Part shown: in pieces, positions 35,409 to 43,865 of the stretch
Numbering within the stretch: the stretch's first letter is position 1
Layout of the letters: the number at the start of each line of letters is the position of its first letter
NCBI GenBank assembly: GCA_002067895.1
Contig: MVRE01000015.1
Span: forward strand, 1 to 64,000
Reading direction: 5' to 3'
Length of the DNA: 64,000 bases
From: Methanoregula sp. PtaU1.Bin051
GTDB lineage: Archaea > Halobacteriota > Methanomicrobia > Methanomicrobiales > Methanospirillaceae
Made by a program: the position numbers and the translations under genes
The notes under the pieces: model-generated
What the model saw: the letters and a program-made list of their open reading frames with translations, nothing else
Told to the model about the DNA's origin: nothing
Database searches by the model: none

Positions 35409-36950
35409 GTGAATAATACTTCAATTCAGGATGGATGTATCTTGAGGAAATATTCATTCATCACCAGAATGCCTGATGAGGCCGGGGCCCTCCACCTGGC
35501 CGCAGCGATTATCCGGAAGTATAATGGTAATATCAACCGGCTCCAGTTTGATCGTAGGATTGATCCCGCTACGGTCTTTTTTGAAGTAACCACTGAAGAA
35601 ACGTCTTATGATGCGATCACCCGAGAGCTTGCTGCTATTGGGTATCTCCAGACTTCAATCCAGCCGATCAGTTTCTTGAAATTCTATATAGACGTCCCCA
35701 ACAGGAGCGGGGCACTCGATGAATTTCTCCGCTATACGACCGAGGCCGGGGCAAATATAGCGTTCATCGATTTCGATGATGCCGGTCGGCATCCCGGCAG
35801 GTTAACTGTGAGTCTGCATGTAGGGCCGGGGGCAGGGACACTTATGGAGCAAATAAAATCAAAATACCGTATGGAAATCCTCGAATATGATAATACCGGT
35901 GAACACTTAGATGATACGGTCTTTTATGTAAAGCTCGCACAAAAGATTCGCAACATTATTGGCGATTCGGAAGATGATTTTTTATTATCATTCCTTGCCG
36001 ATACAAATCACATCGCGCAGGAGCTGATGGACCGGGGCAATGATCCGAAGAAAGCCTTTTCCTGCGTTCTTGAGACCGGGCAGACAATCCGGGCAACAAC
36101 AGGCAGCCGGTTTTATTCCGATGCGCAGAGAATTCCAATAACGGGTCGGCATACCCTCTTTTGCTTCCAGATGCCCTGTGGCGGCAGTGTTTTTGCGATC
36201 AAGACCCCTGACGAGGCAGTGCTTGTCGATACCGGGTACGGAATCTATCATGAGGATGTCTTGATAATGCTGGAAAAATACGGGATTGGAAAACCGTCCG
36301 ATATTTCCAGGATCTTCATCACACATGCCGACGCAGATCACTGCGGGGCCGCGGGATTTTTTTCCGCACCATCATACATGCACCATACTACACTGGGAAT
36401 TATCAAAGAGAATAACCGGGCTTATGGTTCACGGAGCGATAAGCTGATCCTTGAGACATTCTATACCAAGATGATCAACCTCTTTTCTGGTTTTACACCG
36501 CCGGAGAATGTGATATTTTTCAACAAAGAACCGATCGGTATGCGGGGGGAATTCCCGGTTATCGGCATGTTCGAAGTCGATGGTATCCGTTTTGAGATAC
36601 TTGAAGGCCTTGGTGGCCACATTGGGGGACAGGCTTATCTGTTTTCCGCTGATGAGGGTCTTCTCTTTGCTGCTGACAGCATCATCAATGTTCCAAGCCT
36701 GACACCGGCCCGAATGAAATACAACTCCCTTGCCGAGTTCCTCGTTGCCTCGGTCAACGTGAACAATGATCTGGCGAAAAAGGAAAGAAGGGCCCTACTC
36801 AATCTTGTTGAGGAAACGGATAATATGCTCAAAGAGAAAGGGAAACAGTGCCTTGTATGCGGCGGGCATGGCGCGGTTTCTGTATATGAGGGTGGGAAAC
36901 TGGTGGCCTATGGGGATGTGGAGCACTACGGGGCGGTGGCGCTGCCTTAG
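35409..36950 (+). CDS. tandem ACT-like domains fused to a metallo-beta-lactamase fold
   Basis: In this 513-residue protein two ACT-like regulatory domains occupy about residues 12-85 and 92-165: both start with a beta strand and have the loop pattern PDEAGALH and PNRSGALD. After a linker comes a metallo-beta-lactamase domain with ITHADADHCGAAG, a full HxDxDH-type motif with the first histidine, and later a LGGHIGGQAYLFS and LFAADSI segment. ACT domains usually bind amino acids, so this may be a hydrolase or oxygenase regulated by an amino acid. It is a single gene, with 54 bases before it and over 1 kb of gene-free DNA after it. Confidence 0.82.
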   Translation: MNNTSIQDGCILRKYSFITRMPDEAGALHLAAAIIRKYNGNINRLQFDRRIDPATVFFEVTTEETSYDAITRELAAIGYLQTSIQPISFLKFYIDVPNRSGALDEFLRYTTEAGANIAFIDFDDAGRHPGRLTVSLHVGPGAGTLMEQIKSKYRMEILEYDNTGEHLDDTVFYVKLAQKIRNIIGDSEDDFLLSFLADTNHIAQELMDRGNDPKKAFSCVLETGQTIRATTGSRFYSDAQRIPITGRHTLFCFQMPCGGSVFAIKTPDEAVLVDTGYGIYHEDVLIMLEKYGIGKPSDISRIFITHADADHCGAAGFFSAPSYMHHTTLGIIKENNRAYGSRSDKLILETFYTKMINLFSGFTPPENVIFFNKEPIGMRGEFPVIGMFEVDGIRFEILEGLGGHIGGQAYLFSADEGLLFAADSIINVPSLTPARMKYNSLAEFLVASVNVNNDLAKKERRALLNLVEETDNMLKEKGKQCLVCGGHGAVSVYEGGKLVAYGDVEHYGAVALP

Positions 36951-38033
36951 GGAGTAAAAAAACAGAGTCAGAATTTTATGTCCGGGCCGGAATTCGCCGG
37001 TTTCACAAAATTTTTTAAATTTTTTACGATGGAAAATTTCCAAAAAAAAATTCTTAAAAAAAATTTCCGGAAAATTTTCTGGAAAAAATAATCCCGCCGC
37101 TGCAAATCTCCCTCTTATCCTCCCAAAACCACCACATTTCTACACCTCTTAACTCCCCGAATCCGGGCCCGATACGACCTCCGTTTCAAAACGGGGCTCA
37201 ATATGGGCTCTGTTTGGGATCCGACGACCCCCTGTTTGGGTCATTCCACCAGGACTTTTTGCATAAAGTGAAGGTCCATCAGGATCCCGAACTTCCAGGA
37301 AAAACGGCAGTTTTTCCGTGAAGATATGGATCAGAAGATCGGCCGAAATTCACGTTGGCATTTATCGAAAAAAAGCAGGGATCCGGTCATCCGATTTTCA
37401 CGTCGGTGTCCGACGGTGGAAAGGTATGAAATCAGGGCAATAGAAGCGTTCTAAGCACTTTTAACATGCTGCACCCCATCCGGGCCTGAGATCGCCCGTC
37501 CAATTAGTGCTAATTATTGATATTTTTGGAGGCCGGTTTATACCGATTTTAGCCAATCGGGGCTTATTATAAGATTTTCGAAAAACAATAGTGTTGTTTT
37601 TTCACGAATTGTTGTCGTACGTGGCCTTCCGGCCCTGCAGGATTGCAATCCCTTTCAGGAACTCCCCGTCAGAGAACACTGTTCACCGGAAGCCGGGACA
37701 GTTACATGGATCCCCACGCTCCTGAAACTCTGCCCCAAACGGGACACCAAGGGAAACCATAGCACGATCCCTCCATGCCACTGCAACATGTTGGCAAATT
37801 TTCCTGCAGCAGAATTTTTTTCCGGAATGGAAAATTTCATCGAAAAAATGGCCGGACTTTTTCGCGGATGATATTTTTTTGCCGGTTTTTCCATGCGTGA
37901 AGTATTGAAGAACAATGAGCGGCAATGCAATGTCATCCGGTTGCCGGTTCCGGATCGTCCGCGTTTCATATCAGCGTCTCACTCATCAAACAACGCTTTA
38001 TATATTCATTGTCGAAAGTGATAGTACCGGATC
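36951..38033. other. gene-free 1.1-kb region, AT-rich with inverted repeats
   Basis: I find no convincing gene on either strand; the longest frames are low-complexity. The first 130 bases are dominated by A and T runs with GGAAAATTTCC-like elements at 37031-37041 and about 37065-37085, and related sequence recurs near 37811-37847. Inverted repeats are CCGTTT/AAACGG at 37191-37204 and CCGATT/AATCGG around a 6-base loop at 37543-37560. CTGTTTGGG occurs twice, 22 bases apart, at 37220 and 37242. The end carries the promoter of the 38034 gene. It could be a decayed insertion or a site for DNA-binding proteins. Confidence 0.5.
37997..38006 (+). promoter_or_regulatory. TATA box of the 38034 gene
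   Basis: TTTATATATT is a near-perfect archaeal box A and lies 28 bases before the ATG at 38034. This spacing predicts a transcript with almost no leader. GTGATAG between them is only a weak ribosome binding site. Confidence 0.6.
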
Positions 38034-38903
38034 ATGGCATGCAATGATGTTTCAACAGAATCGGTCGAAATACCATTGTTTTCTGAGATGGTGTCTGTGT
38101 CTGCACACCTGATGAAAGACGTATACCTGCCTGCCTCTTTAAAAAAAACAGGTGATGAAAGATCCGGCCCCCGCCCGGGATCCAAAGACCCGTTGCAAGA
38201 TAAAAAAGGATCCGGGCCGGAAGCCACGATCTACGTAACGAAGATAGCCGTCCGGACCCCCGATGAGGTGATATCCGGCATTCTTACGGAAAATTACCGC
38301 CGGGACACGATCCTGCAAAACAATGAGTATTACACGGTTGTACTGGCATCCAGCCTGTCAGTCGGCGATCCGTCCACGACCCGTTTCATCAATGCAACGA
38401 TAACCGTCGATCTTCTCCAGAATATGGAAATTCTCGCGTATGCGCCGAAAGGAAAGGGCATCATTGCGGGGATCATCGAAAATGGTGGAAATGGGATCTC
38501 CATTTCAAAGACTTTGGATTTCACTGTGGCTTCATCAGTGAAAATATCCGGCCGGTCCGATGACCCGGAAAACCGGTTGGAAGTCCCGGTCGGCCCCGAG
38601 AGGACGATGACGGTTGCCTGCAGCAGGACAACCGGTTGCACCTTTGCACTACCGGTCAGCGAGCTGCTCGAGTACGGTGGAATGCTCCAGAACAGCCATC
38701 GTATGTTCTGGGAGGTTTACCCGCCGATGCTCCCCCAGATCATCGGAAATCCGGGAAACGAGCACATGGCGCTGCTCTCCTTCATCATCCAGGTCCCTCG
38801 GAATACCGTGCCGGTACTGAACGTCAGCATCGAAGGCAAGGTAAAAGGCGATCTCTGGGGCGTTGTACATCTCAGGGGATCTGCCGGGTTATCGAAGCCG
38901 TAG
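38034..38903 (+). CDS. hypothetical protein
   Basis: This 289-residue product has no signal peptide and no clear membrane helix. The first 60 residues are polar and charged; from about residue 65 the sequence becomes beta-strand-rich (ATIYVTKIAVRTPDEVI and similar) and stays so to the end, with conserved-looking glycines. A strong TATA box precedes it. I do not recognise the family. Its isolation next to a gene-free region and an orphan methylase suggests an accessory gene. Confidence 0.65.
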   Translation: MACNDVSTESVEIPLFSEMVSVSAHLMKDVYLPASLKKTGDERSGPRPGSKDPLQDKKGSGPEATIYVTKIAVRTPDEVISGILTENYRRDTILQNNEYYTVVLASSLSVGDPSTTRFINATITVDLLQNMEILAYAPKGKGIIAGIIENGGNGISISKTLDFTVASSVKISGRSDDPENRLEVPVGPERTMTVACSRTTGCTFALPVSELLEYGGMLQNSHRMFWEVYPPMLPQIIGNPGNEHMALLSFIIQVPRNTVPVLNVSIEGKVKGDLWGVVHLRGSAGLSKP

Positions 38904-38954
38904 CCGGGCAGTGCAGGCCGGCCCGGCAAAATGCGGCAATCATGAGACCTGATA

Positions 38955-39899
38955 TCAGGTCTTAACCGGCCGGTAATTGGTTATGACCAGCTCATTGATC
39001 GCCCCGCGACGGGCCCCGTTGCAGTTGATGATCCGCCGTGCGGGAACACGTTCGATCCAGTACCCCTCGTAAAGGTCCTCCAGGAATGTATCGTCAGGTC
39101 TCTCATTCCGGGGATCGGAGTTACTGAGCATCAGCTGCGCACCGGTCCTATCGAGTTCCCTGAAGAAATCCGCAAGCCTGCGCTGATCCTTATCGGAAAA
39201 TCCCTGTTTCGAGTAGGATGTGAACGATGCCGTTCCTTTGAGAGGCCGGTACGGGGGATCCAGGTACACAAAAGTCCTCTTGTCGGCAAGATCCCTGCAT
39301 TGCGTGAAATCCCCGGAAAGGATCTGCGTTGTTTTCAGGAGCGTTGCGACATCCTTCAGGTTGTCCTCATGCAAAATTTCAGGATTTGCATAGCGGCCGA
39401 AGGGAACATTGAACTCACCTTTCCGGTTGACACGGAAGAGGCCGTTATAACAGGTGCGGTTAAGGAAGATCATCTGGGCTGCACGCACAATCCAGTCGCC
39501 GGAATATCTTCTGTAGTCTATCTTTGTTTTGTTCCGGTTGAAAGAATCCCGCACATTGTAATAAAAAAGTTCCCGTTTTTGGTCGTTTTTTGACAGGTAC
39601 CTGTCTTCGAGATCTTCCAGTTCGGCGATCAGCTTCTTTACCGATCGCCTGATAACCCGGTACGACAGGATCAGTTCCTCGTTGGCATCGCAGATAGTGC
39701 AGCGTTCGAATGAAAACCTCTGGTTCAGGTAAAAAAACACGGCTCCCCCGCCGATGAACGGTTCGACATATTTTTTAATCTTCCCCGTTTTCAGTCCCGG
39801 AGGGAAGCGCCGGGAAAACTCCCGGAGCAGCTGGGTCTTGCCACCCGCCCATTTCAAGAACGGGCGGGCATCGGGAACGGATTTGTTTTGTCGTGCCAT
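38955..39899 (-). CDS. D12-class DNA adenine methyltransferase (Dam-like)
   Basis: I start at the ATG at 39899 (314 residues); a GTG at 39998 extends the frame over sequence that does not look like the family. The N-terminal FLKWAGGKTQLL and FIGGGAVFFYL form the SAM site, and DPPYRPL near residue 203 is the catalytic motif. The length and motif order are those of Dam/DpnM-type N6-adenine methylases, which usually modify GATC. No restriction endonuclease gene is adjacent, so it is an orphan in this window. Its partner on the left is an unknown protein. Confidence 0.9.
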   Translation of the reverse strand: MARQNKSVPDARPFLKWAGGKTQLLREFSRRFPPGLKTGKIKKYVEPFIGGGAVFFYLNQRFSFERCTICDANEELILSYRVIRRSVKKLIAELEDLEDRYLSKNDQKRELFYYNVRDSFNRNKTKIDYRRYSGDWIVRAAQMIFLNRTCYNGLFRVNRKGEFNVPFGRYANPEILHEDNLKDVATLLKTTQILSGDFTQCRDLADKRTFVYLDPPYRPLKGTASFTSYSKQGFSDKDQRRLADFFRELDRTGAQLMLSNSDPRNERPDDTFLEDLYEGYWIERVPARRIINCNGARRGAINELVITNYRPVKT

Positions 39900-39979
39900 A
39901 ACTATCGGTCCGAGTTGTGATATCCACCACTTGTTTTTTAAGTCCCCTTCATCGGGCGGGGGATAAGCGTTCTTGCCGT

Positions 39980-40112
39980 CTACCAGTAAAAATTCCACTC
40001 GCCGTCATAAAGATCTTCTCCCCCGGTCATCGTAATCTCATACAGGCCCCTTGCACGGGCTTTTGCGAAATTCTCTTCTACTTCTGCGTTGATATGGATG
40101 CTAAGGAGGAGT
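39980..40112 (-). other. possible remnant of a gene 3' end
   Basis: On the minus strand an open frame without a plausible start runs from about 40112 to a TAG at 39982-39980. Its last 35 codons read as a protein-like sequence (residues such as EENFAKARARGLYEITMTGG, then LYDGEWNFYW). The upstream part of such a gene is not present; the space is taken by the hexuloisomerase gene on the other strand. It may be the end of a gene whose beginning was lost. I cannot name it. Confidence 0.3.
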
Positions 40113-40712
40113 ATGGAGAGCCACCGGGTTCAGGAAATGATGCAGCTGATGGGATCGAAGATCCGGCTGATCGCAAAGGCAATCCCCGATGAGGAAGTGG
40201 AGACCTTCCTGTCAGAGCTGCTTCACGCACGGAGGATCTACGTGATGGGGGCCGGACGGTCCGGGCTTGTGGCAAAAGCATTCGCGATGCGTCTCATGCA
40301 TCTCGGCATGCAGGCCTACGTTGTCGGCGAGACGATCACGCCTGCTCTCAACAAGGACGATGTAATGGTCATCTTCTCGGGATCGGGAAAGACCAAGACG
40401 ATCGCCGATATCGCCGAAACAGCGCACGGGATCGGGGCGCACATCTGCCTGATCACGTCCAATGCCGATTCCCGGATCGGGAGGCTTGCCACCTGCAACG
40501 TGATCATCCAGAGCTTCCGGGACGAGGTGAAGGACGATGCGGCCGAGTTCGAGATCCGCCAGATGCTGGGCGACCATAAGTCGTTTGCCCCGCTCGGTAC
40601 GCTCTTCGAGACGGCGTCGATGGTCTTTGCCGATGCGGCCATCTCCCGCTTGATGGAGATCACCAAGACCGATGAGAGTGCGCTCAAGAACCGTCATGCA
40701 AATATCGAGTGA
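40113..40712 (+). CDS. hxlB: 6-phospho-3-hexuloisomerase
   Basis: The ATG at 40113 (199 residues) has AAGGAGG 8 bases upstream. This SIS-domain enzyme interconverts 3-hexulose-6-phosphate and fructose-6-phosphate, which archaea use to make ribose-5-phosphate. The SIS signature IYVMGAGRSGLVAKAFAMRL lies near residue 42 and IFSGSGKTKT near 88. It lies 9 bases before the aminotransferase gene, so they are probably co-transcribed. The partner 3-hexulose-6-phosphate synthase is not in the window. Confidence 0.92.
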   Translation: MESHRVQEMMQLMGSKIRLIAKAIPDEEVETFLSELLHARRIYVMGAGRSGLVAKAFAMRLMHLGMQAYVVGETITPALNKDDVMVIFSGSGKTKTIADIAETAHGIGAHICLITSNADSRIGRLATCNVIIQSFRDEVKDDAAEFEIRQMLGDHKSFAPLGTLFETASMVFADAAISRLMEITKTDESALKNRHANIE

Positions 40713-40721
40713 GGAGCTACC

Positions 40722-41825
40722 ATGAACCATTCATTCCCGGCGCGGATCCGTGCCATCGAGATTTCAGGCATTCGGAAGATTTTCGAATCGGCCGGCCCGG
40801 ACTCCATCAACCTCGGTCTCGGGCAGCCGGACTTTGACACGCCCCTGCATATCAAGGAAGCGGCAATGAAAGCCATCAGGGAAGGAAAGACCGGCTACAC
40901 GACCAATAACGGTATCCCGGAGCTGAGGGCTGCGATATGCGAAAAGTTCAGGAACGAGAATGGCATCACGTATAGCCCCGACCAGCTGATTGTAACTGCG
41001 GGAGCGAGCGAAGCACTGCACATCGTGATGCAGGCGATGCTCAATGAAGGCGACCGGGTCCTCTGCGCCGACCCGGGTTTCGTCTCGTATGCCGCCCTCG
41101 CCTCCATGGCAGGCGGGAAACCTGTCAGCGTGCCGCTAGATAAAAACCTCCATATCGATGTCGAAAAGGCAAAGGCACTGCTGGATGGTGCAAAACTCTT
41201 CGTCCTCAATTCGCCGGGAAACCCGACAGGGGCGGTGGAGAGCAAAGAATCGATCAAAGCGCTGGTCGAATCCGCGAATGACAAGGGAGTGACCGTTGTC
41301 TCCGACGAAGTATACGAGCACTTCATCTACGGTAAAAAGCACTGGAGCGCGGCGCAGTTTGGTGATGATGTTATCACCATCAACGCAACCAGCAAGACCT
41401 ATGCGATGACCGGCTGGCGGCTGGGGTATCTTGCCGCACCGGCGGATATCGTGAGCCAGTGCATCAAGGTTCACCAGTACTGTCAGGCCTGTGCCACATC
41501 CATCTCCCAGTACGCCGCTCTTGCCGCATATACCGGCGACCAGAAAGAAGTACCGGTGATGCGGGACGAGTACCGGGCACGACGGGATCTGCTCTGCACG
41601 GCGCTTGCAAAGCTCGGATTCTCTTTCCCGGCGCCGGAGGGGGCGTTCTATGCTTTCGTTCCAATGAAACCGGATCTGGTTGACCGGATCATTGCGTCTG
41701 GCGTCGTGATTGTGCCGGGAAGCGCGTTCGGTGCCAATGCACCGGGTTACGCCCGGCTCAGCTATGCAACATCGCGGGAAAATCTGAACCGGGCACTTGA
41801 AAGGATCGCCCGTGCAATGGAGTAA
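40722..41825 (+). CDS. class I/II pyridoxal-phosphate aminotransferase (aspartate aminotransferase-like)
   Basis: The 367-residue protein has the fold I aminotransferase motifs in order: LGLGQPDFDTP, YTTNNGIPELR, NSPGNPTGAVESK, VSDEVYEHFIY, and NATSKTYAMTGWRLGYL with the Schiff-base lysine. It probably transaminates aspartate or an aromatic amino acid; the substrate cannot be fixed from sequence. GAGGAG is 10 bases before the ATG. It lies between hxlB and the peptidase gene on the same strand. Confidence 0.9.
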   Translation: MNHSFPARIRAIEISGIRKIFESAGPDSINLGLGQPDFDTPLHIKEAAMKAIREGKTGYTTNNGIPELRAAICEKFRNENGITYSPDQLIVTAGASEALHIVMQAMLNEGDRVLCADPGFVSYAALASMAGGKPVSVPLDKNLHIDVEKAKALLDGAKLFVLNSPGNPTGAVESKESIKALVESANDKGVTVVSDEVYEHFIYGKKHWSAAQFGDDVITINATSKTYAMTGWRLGYLAAPADIVSQCIKVHQYCQACATSISQYAALAAYTGDQKEVPVMRDEYRARRDLLCTALAKLGFSFPAPEGAFYAFVPMKPDLVDRIIASGVVIVPGSAFGANAPGYARLSYATSRENLNRALERIARAME

Positions 41826-41829
41826 GAGA

Positions 41830-42867
41830 ATGACACTGGATCTATTGAAGAAACTGTCCAACGCCCACGGCGTATCCGGTAGCGAAGGCAGCATCTATGC
41901 CGTGATCAGGAAAGAGCTGAAAGGCTGCGTTGACGAGATCTACGAAGACACGATGGGAAACCTGATCGCAATAAAGAAAGGCAACAAATTCAAGGTCATG
42001 ATTGCAGCCCACATGGACGAGATCGGGCTGGTGGTCAAGTACGTTGATGATAAGGGTTTTATCCGGTTTGCCGCACTTGGCGGATGGTATGCCCCGACGC
42101 TCTACAACCAGCGCGTCGTCCTGCACGGGACAAAGGGGCCGTGCTATGGCGTAATCGGTGGAAAACCCCCTCACATGATGGACGAGGAAGAACGCAAGAA
42201 AGGCGTCAAGACGGACGACATGTTCATCGATGTCGGGGCCTGCAACCGCGATGACGTTGAGAACATTGGTATAACCGTCGGAACACCGGTTACGATCGAT
42301 CGGGAGTTCGCAAAGATAGCAAACGACCGGGTGACGGGAAAGGCATTCGACAACCGGGCAGGTGTTGCCGTCCTGATCAAGACGCTTCAGCAGATCGACT
42401 CGCCGTTTACGATCTACGGGGTCTTTACGGTACAGGAAGAGGTGGGGCTGAAAGGCGCACGCACGAGCGCCTATGCACTCGATCCCGACATTGCCATTGC
42501 AACTGACGTGACTGTCCCCGGCGACCACCCGGGCATCGAGATGAAGGACGCTCCCGTGGAGATGGGCAAAGGGCCGGTGATCACGATCCTGGATTCCAGC
42601 GGGCGCGGATTGATCGCACACAAATCAGTCGTGAACTGGTTAAAAGAGGTTGCCGAAAAGCACCGGATTCCGGTTCAGCTTGAGGTGGGGACCGGGGGGA
42701 CGACCGATGCGACAGCCATCCACCTGACCAAGGGAGGAATTCCGAGCACGACCGTCAGCATCGCGTCACGCTACATTCATTCGCCGGTCGAGGTGCTGGA
42801 TATGAAGGATATCGATGCCGCTGTTGAATTGCTGGTAGAAGCGCTGAAGGTAAAACCAAAAATTTGA
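41830..42867 (+). CDS. M42-family aminopeptidase (TET/glutamyl aminopeptidase type)
   Basis: The ATG at 41830 gives 345 residues and has GGAGTAAGAG upstream; an upstream in-frame start lies inside the previous gene. The two-metal site is recognisable in AAHMDEIG, FDNRAGVAVL, VQEEVGLKGA and IATDVTVPGD, and the final ligand in ASRYIHSPVE. M42 enzymes form dodecameric tetrahedra that degrade short peptides in archaea. It follows the aminotransferase by 4 bases, so both are likely in one transcript. Confidence 0.93.
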   Translation: MTLDLLKKLSNAHGVSGSEGSIYAVIRKELKGCVDEIYEDTMGNLIAIKKGNKFKVMIAAHMDEIGLVVKYVDDKGFIRFAALGGWYAPTLYNQRVVLHGTKGPCYGVIGGKPPHMMDEEERKKGVKTDDMFIDVGACNRDDVENIGITVGTPVTIDREFAKIANDRVTGKAFDNRAGVAVLIKTLQQIDSPFTIYGVFTVQEEVGLKGARTSAYALDPDIAIATDVTVPGDHPGIEMKDAPVEMGKGPVITILDSSGRGLIAHKSVVNWLKEVAEKHRIPVQLEVGTGGTTDATAIHLTKGGIPSTTVSIASRYIHSPVEVLDMKDIDAAVELLVEALKVKPKI

Positions 42868-42880
42868 TCGGGCAATATTT

Positions 42881-42886
42881 AAAAAA
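42881..42886 (-). terminator. T-run terminator after tRNA-Arg
   Basis: Six A residues on the plus strand (six T on the minus) lie 7 bases after the 3' end of tRNA-Arg. Short T-runs are sufficient for termination in archaea. Confidence 0.4.
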
Positions 42887-42892
42887 GGTCAA

Positions 42893-42964
42893 CGCCCCGG
42901 CCGGGACTTGAACCCGGGTCAAAAGCTCCGCAGGCTTCTAGGATATCCACTACCCTACCGGGAC
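42893..42964 (-). tRNA. tRNA-Arg (anticodon GCG)
   Basis: On the minus strand a 72-base cloverleaf is formed. The acceptor stem GTCCCGG pairs with CCGGGGC (one T-G wobble), the anticodon stem GAAGC/GCTTT holds the loop CTGCGGA with anticodon GCG, and the T arm has GGTTCAAGTCC. The discriminator is G and no CCA is encoded. A TATTTAAG element about 40 bases upstream on the minus strand is a good TATA box. Confidence 0.95.
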
Positions 42965-43094
42965 ATAATAAACGTGCCTGCCTTAATCAGATTACTTTCC
43001 GCGCTTAAATACTTCACCTATTTTTTAAGGATGGCCATCGTCCGTGGTCAGATCCCTTGTTCCTTGATAAAAGAATAATCTCTTTTAGAGTTCA

Positions 43095-43751
43095 TCACGA
43101 AGGACTGGTTGTATTGGCAATATTTCCTTCCTTTTCAACACTCATATCAATACTCGCAGTAACCTGATTTCCGTCCATTTCTATAAGGAGATTGCCTTGG
43201 TTTAAGATCTTCATCGTCTGGTTCAGATTCTGGGAATATTGCCGGCCAAATCCGGCCTGCTTGAGGATCTTACCGTCGCTCTTATTCCTTACCGTTATTT
43301 CAAACCAGGAGTATGGACTGTAATAATCGTACTCAACAGACTCTTCTGTCTGATATATGCCGCTGTGACGGGTAATAATATGGGTTCCTGTTACATTCAC
43401 GGGTTTTACAGAAAAATTTACAATCATGGGAGGGTTCCTTAAATCGAATGAAATTGCTGTTTTATTATAACCGAACGACCGTGTTTGACGATATATCTCC
43501 AGCCATTCCGCCGGCGCAGGTGTGGTTGGTGTTGGAATCACCGTTCTCTGGGGTGTTGCCCCATACGGGGTCTCGATAGTGACATACAATGGGGTTGTTA
43601 CAACTGATGTGACCGTGGCCCATGAGCTGGCACCGTCAGATATATCAGCTGACGGCGTGCTTACGGGAGCTGGTGGGGCAACACAAGCAGCGGCATTAAC
43701 GAATGCGAGGAGTAATACAAAACTGCAGAAGTATAGGATTCCTTGCTTCAT
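43095..43751 (-). CDS. predicted secreted lipoprotein of unknown function
   Basis: The 218-residue product starts with a signal peptide ending in FVNAAAC, a lipobox-like site at cysteine 23. A threonine/proline/serine-rich stretch follows to about residue 80, as in archaeal surface proteins, and then a globular domain with many asparagines that may be glycosylated. The start is the first ATG. It is divergent from the GT39 gene. No family is recognised. Confidence 0.75.
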   Translation of the reverse strand: MKQGILYFCSFVLLLAFVNAAACVAPPAPVSTPSADISDGASSWATVTSVVTTPLYVTIETPYGATPQRTVIPTPTTPAPAEWLEIYRQTRSFGYNKTAISFDLRNPPMIVNFSVKPVNVTGTHIITRHSGIYQTEESVEYDYYSPYSWFEITVRNKSDGKILKQAGFGRQYSQNLNQTMKILNQGNLLIEMDGNQVTASIDMSVEKEGNIANTTSPS

Positions 43752-43865
43752 TGATGAGTATTTCAGATGTGATGGGTTATTATTGTATTTACTTTATTTT
43801 GATGGATTTGCCATACCGGAACGCATATCTGGAACCGCCTGCAATGATCGTACGGAGACTCTATT

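Noticed and set aside
37220-37250. CTGTTTGGG repeated at 22-base spacing, considered as a CRISPR-like repeat
   Set aside because: Only two 9-base copies occur, the spacing is too short and no cas gene is near.
37655-37969. Minus-strand frame of 104 codons in the gene-free region
   Set aside because: Its composition is low-complexity and follows the A/T runs, it has no binding site, and it covers repeat-like sequence.
39900-39998. N-terminal extension of the adenine methylase to a GTG at 39998
   Set aside because: The extra 33 residues do not resemble the family, and another frame in this stretch looks like a gene remnant. The ATG at 39899 fits the family start.
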